A stretch of 64,000 nucleotides of DNA, from contig CAYWTB010000005.1 in NCBI GenBank assembly GCA_964461135.1, forward strand, positions 48,287-112,286, read 5' to 3'. Source of the DNA: RQOF01 sp964461135 (GTDB lineage Bacteria > Calditrichota > Calditrichia > RBG-13-44-9). Made by a program: the position numbers and the translations under genes. This document shows positions 62,919 to 64,000 of the stretch, piece after piece (the stretch's first letter is position 1; every line of letters starts with the position of its first letter). Below the pieces are notes generated by a model. That model saw only the letters and a program-made list of their open reading frames with translations, ran no database searches and was not told the DNA's origin.

Positions 62919-63571
62919 TCCCTCTTAACTTAAACTGAATTTCACTCTGTGTAATTCAGTTGTTTATAATTTTTTGATTACCATTAAGCTACCTGAAAAA
63001 CAATTGACTTGAGAAATATATCACTCAGAAGATGAATTAATCAAGCCTAATCCAAAAGAAACAGCAGGAAATATCAACTGACCTGTATAAAATTATCAGA
63101 TGCCCTTAAATAATCTTACCGCCTGTAATTGCGGGCACTCTATCTTAATCATAATCCTGAGATTATCAGGCGGCAAATGCCGGCAGAGTTTAATTTATAC
63201 CCGGTATAAATCGCAGTTGGTCGGAGAAGAGAACGGCTGAAAAGTAAGTAATAAAAATTAGTCGAAACAGTACAGTACTGAAAGAAACCACCTTTGGCAT
63301 CAAAATTGTCAATTTTGGAACTCAAAAATCTTTTGTTGGTTTATTTAGGCCGGGTTTAGGGGTAAGTAATATAAATTTGTGTGACTTATGCGAGAGATAA
63401 CGGGGGTTTCAGTATTTTTTGTTTTTATGAGATTGGAAGGCGAGGTAAATCCGGAAATAATCCTGAATACTCTGTATAATTGAATTAATTAAAATATTTT
63501 TTTGTTGCCTTTATGATATTTTTTATTAAATTTATGGGCTTTATTTTAGGCAAGAAGGATTCTTCTTCCAT
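62919..63571. other. 650-base gene-free interval upstream of the tRNA cluster
   Basis: AT-rich DNA with no supported gene. A possible promoter (TTGTTG 63502-63507, TATTAA 63524-63529, 16-nt spacing) lies about 40 nt before the first tRNA. Small hairpins such as GCCTGTAATTGCGGGC near 63122 and GGCAAATGCC near 63173 are present, but I see no riboswitch for the neighbouring methionine enzyme. Confidence 0.4.
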
Positions 63572-63644
63572 GCCGATGTAGCTCAACTGGTAGAGCAACT
63601 GATTTGTAATCAGTCGGTTGGAGGTTCGAGTCCTCTCATCGGCT
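63572..63644 (+). tRNA. tRNA-Thr (anticodon TGT)
   Basis: Acceptor GCCGATG / CATCGGC, D-arm GCTC..GAGC, anticodon stem ACTGA/TCAGT with loop TTTGTAA, T-arm GGAGG..CCTCT, discriminator T. Reads ACA. First of a four-tRNA cluster. Confidence 0.96.
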
Positions 63645-63665
63645 CTGACAGAAAATGCGATTATT

Positions 63666-63748
63666 GGGGAGGTAGCGAAGCGGTTAAACGCATCAGACTG
63701 TAAATCTGACGGCAGAAGCCTTCGGAGGTTCGAATCCTCCCCTCCCCA
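63666..63748 (+). tRNA. tRNA-Tyr (anticodon GTA)
   Basis: Acceptor GGGGAGG / CCTCCCC, anticodon stem TCAGA/TCTGA with loop CTGTAAA, and a long class II variable arm as expected of bacterial tRNA-Tyr. Discriminator A. Lies 21 bp after tRNA-Thr. Confidence 0.96.
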
Positions 63749-63811
63749 CTGACGACAGCTCAAACGACTGGGTAAAGAGCGAGGGGTTGGTTAAAGAGGA
63801 AAAAAGTTGAG

Positions 63812-63884
63812 GCGGGGGTAACTCAATTGGTAGAGTCACAGCCTTCCAAGCTGTTGGTTGCGGGTTCGAGTCCCGTCTCCCGCT
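63812..63884 (+). tRNA. tRNA-Gly (anticodon TCC)
   Basis: Acceptor GCGGGGG / CTCCCGC with one G-U pair, D-arm ACTC..GAGT, anticodon stem ACAGC/GCTGT with loop CTTCCAA, T-arm GCGGG..CCCGT, discriminator T. Reads GGA (and GGG). Confidence 0.96.
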
Positions 63885-63928
63885 CTGCGTTCAGAGGATT
63901 TAGACAGTTTCTTCTGACGCATAATAAA

Positions 63929-64000
63929 GCCCACGTAGCTCAGTCGGTAGAGCACATCCTTGGTAAGGATGAGGTCACCGGTTCAACCCCGGTCGTGGGC
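63929..64000 (+). tRNA. tRNA-Thr (anticodon GGT), 3' end at window edge
   Basis: Acceptor GCCCACG / CGTGGGC, anticodon stem CATCC/GGATG with loop TTGGTAA, T-arm ACCGG..CCGGT. The window ends right after the acceptor stem, before the discriminator base. Thr-Tyr-Gly-Thr before tuf is a common bacterial order, so tuf is expected just downstream. Confidence 0.95.

Noticed and set aside
62919..63500. SAM-type riboswitch before the methionine gamma-lyase-like gene
   Set aside because: The small hairpins present do not form the conserved SAM aptamer cores, and the enzyme degrades rather than makes methionine.

Overview
The window looks like chromosomal DNA of a Gram-negative bacterium of the FCB superphylum, with gene density and base composition of ordinary core genome. 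The evidence is lipid A synthesis (lpxK and a DUF374 acyltransferase), type IX secretion parts (a PorU-like C25 peptidase, a PorV-like barrel, and cargo with a NYPNPFNP-type sorting domain), a GWxTD-domain protein, and promoters of the form TTTG / TAnnTTTG next to ordinary sigma70-like ones. A mevalonate pathway operon (rather than MEP genes) plus GWxTD proteins suggests a Calditrichota/KSB1/Marinimicrobia-like lineage more than classical Bacteroidota. That placement is inference and needs a phylogeny.

Layout: 1-6 kb holds the 3' end of secA, two TPM-domain proteins, an SNF-type transporter, and an alanine/glycine symporter gene broken by an in-frame amber codon. 6-11 kb (minus strand) is a compact mevalonate operon: mvaD, a phosphomevalonate kinase, a fused HMG-CoA reductase/mevalonate kinase, and idi. 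11-13.6 kb is rpsA with a strong terminator. 13.9-20.5 kb is a tightly coupled run: MurG-like glycosyltransferase, epimerase-like SDR, VanZ-like membrane protein, TPR lipoprotein, an unknown exported protein, and dinB. 20.6-24 kb encodes an M1 peptidase with a barrel-like C-terminal half and a small VanZ protein. 24.5-26.1 kb has mrp, rpsT and tRNA-Arg. 27-31.3 kb has an ExeA-like ATPase, a macrodomain protein, a kinase-like unknown, and a K+ channel followed by a cyclic-nucleotide-binding protein.

31.3-36 kb (minus strand) has a class V aminotransferase and a GWxTD / Gfo-Idh-MocA / ICMT-like operon. 36.3-38.9 kb has rseC-like, panD, a DUF374 acyltransferase and lpxK. An inverted-repeat-bounded MITE-like insert (about 38900-39230) separates lpxK from tRNA-fMet and tRNA-Met. 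Next come tilS-hpt-ftsH, folE, a TPR membrane protein, folP and the diadenylate cyclase gene cdaA. 48.2-60.8 kb is the secretion and cell-surface region: a 1,285-aa cargo protein, a 1,672-aa PorU-like peptidase, a PorV-like barrel, a surface lipoprotein, an SLBB protein and an outer-membrane protein. The window ends with cdd, a stand-alone RAM-domain protein, a methionine gamma-lyase-like enzyme, and a Thr-Tyr-Gly-Thr tRNA cluster that in many bacteria precedes tuf.

Findings most worth pursuing are the HMGR-mevalonate kinase fusion, the M1 peptidase/barrel fusion, the large self-tagged PorU-like protein in its secretion locus, the K+ channel/CNBD gene pair, a kinase-like family with a degenerate P-loop, and two small inverted-repeat elements in intergenic DNA. 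I found no CRISPR array, prophage or full insertion sequence. The window may not contain a wholly new system; these are candidates read by eye, not confirmed by any search.
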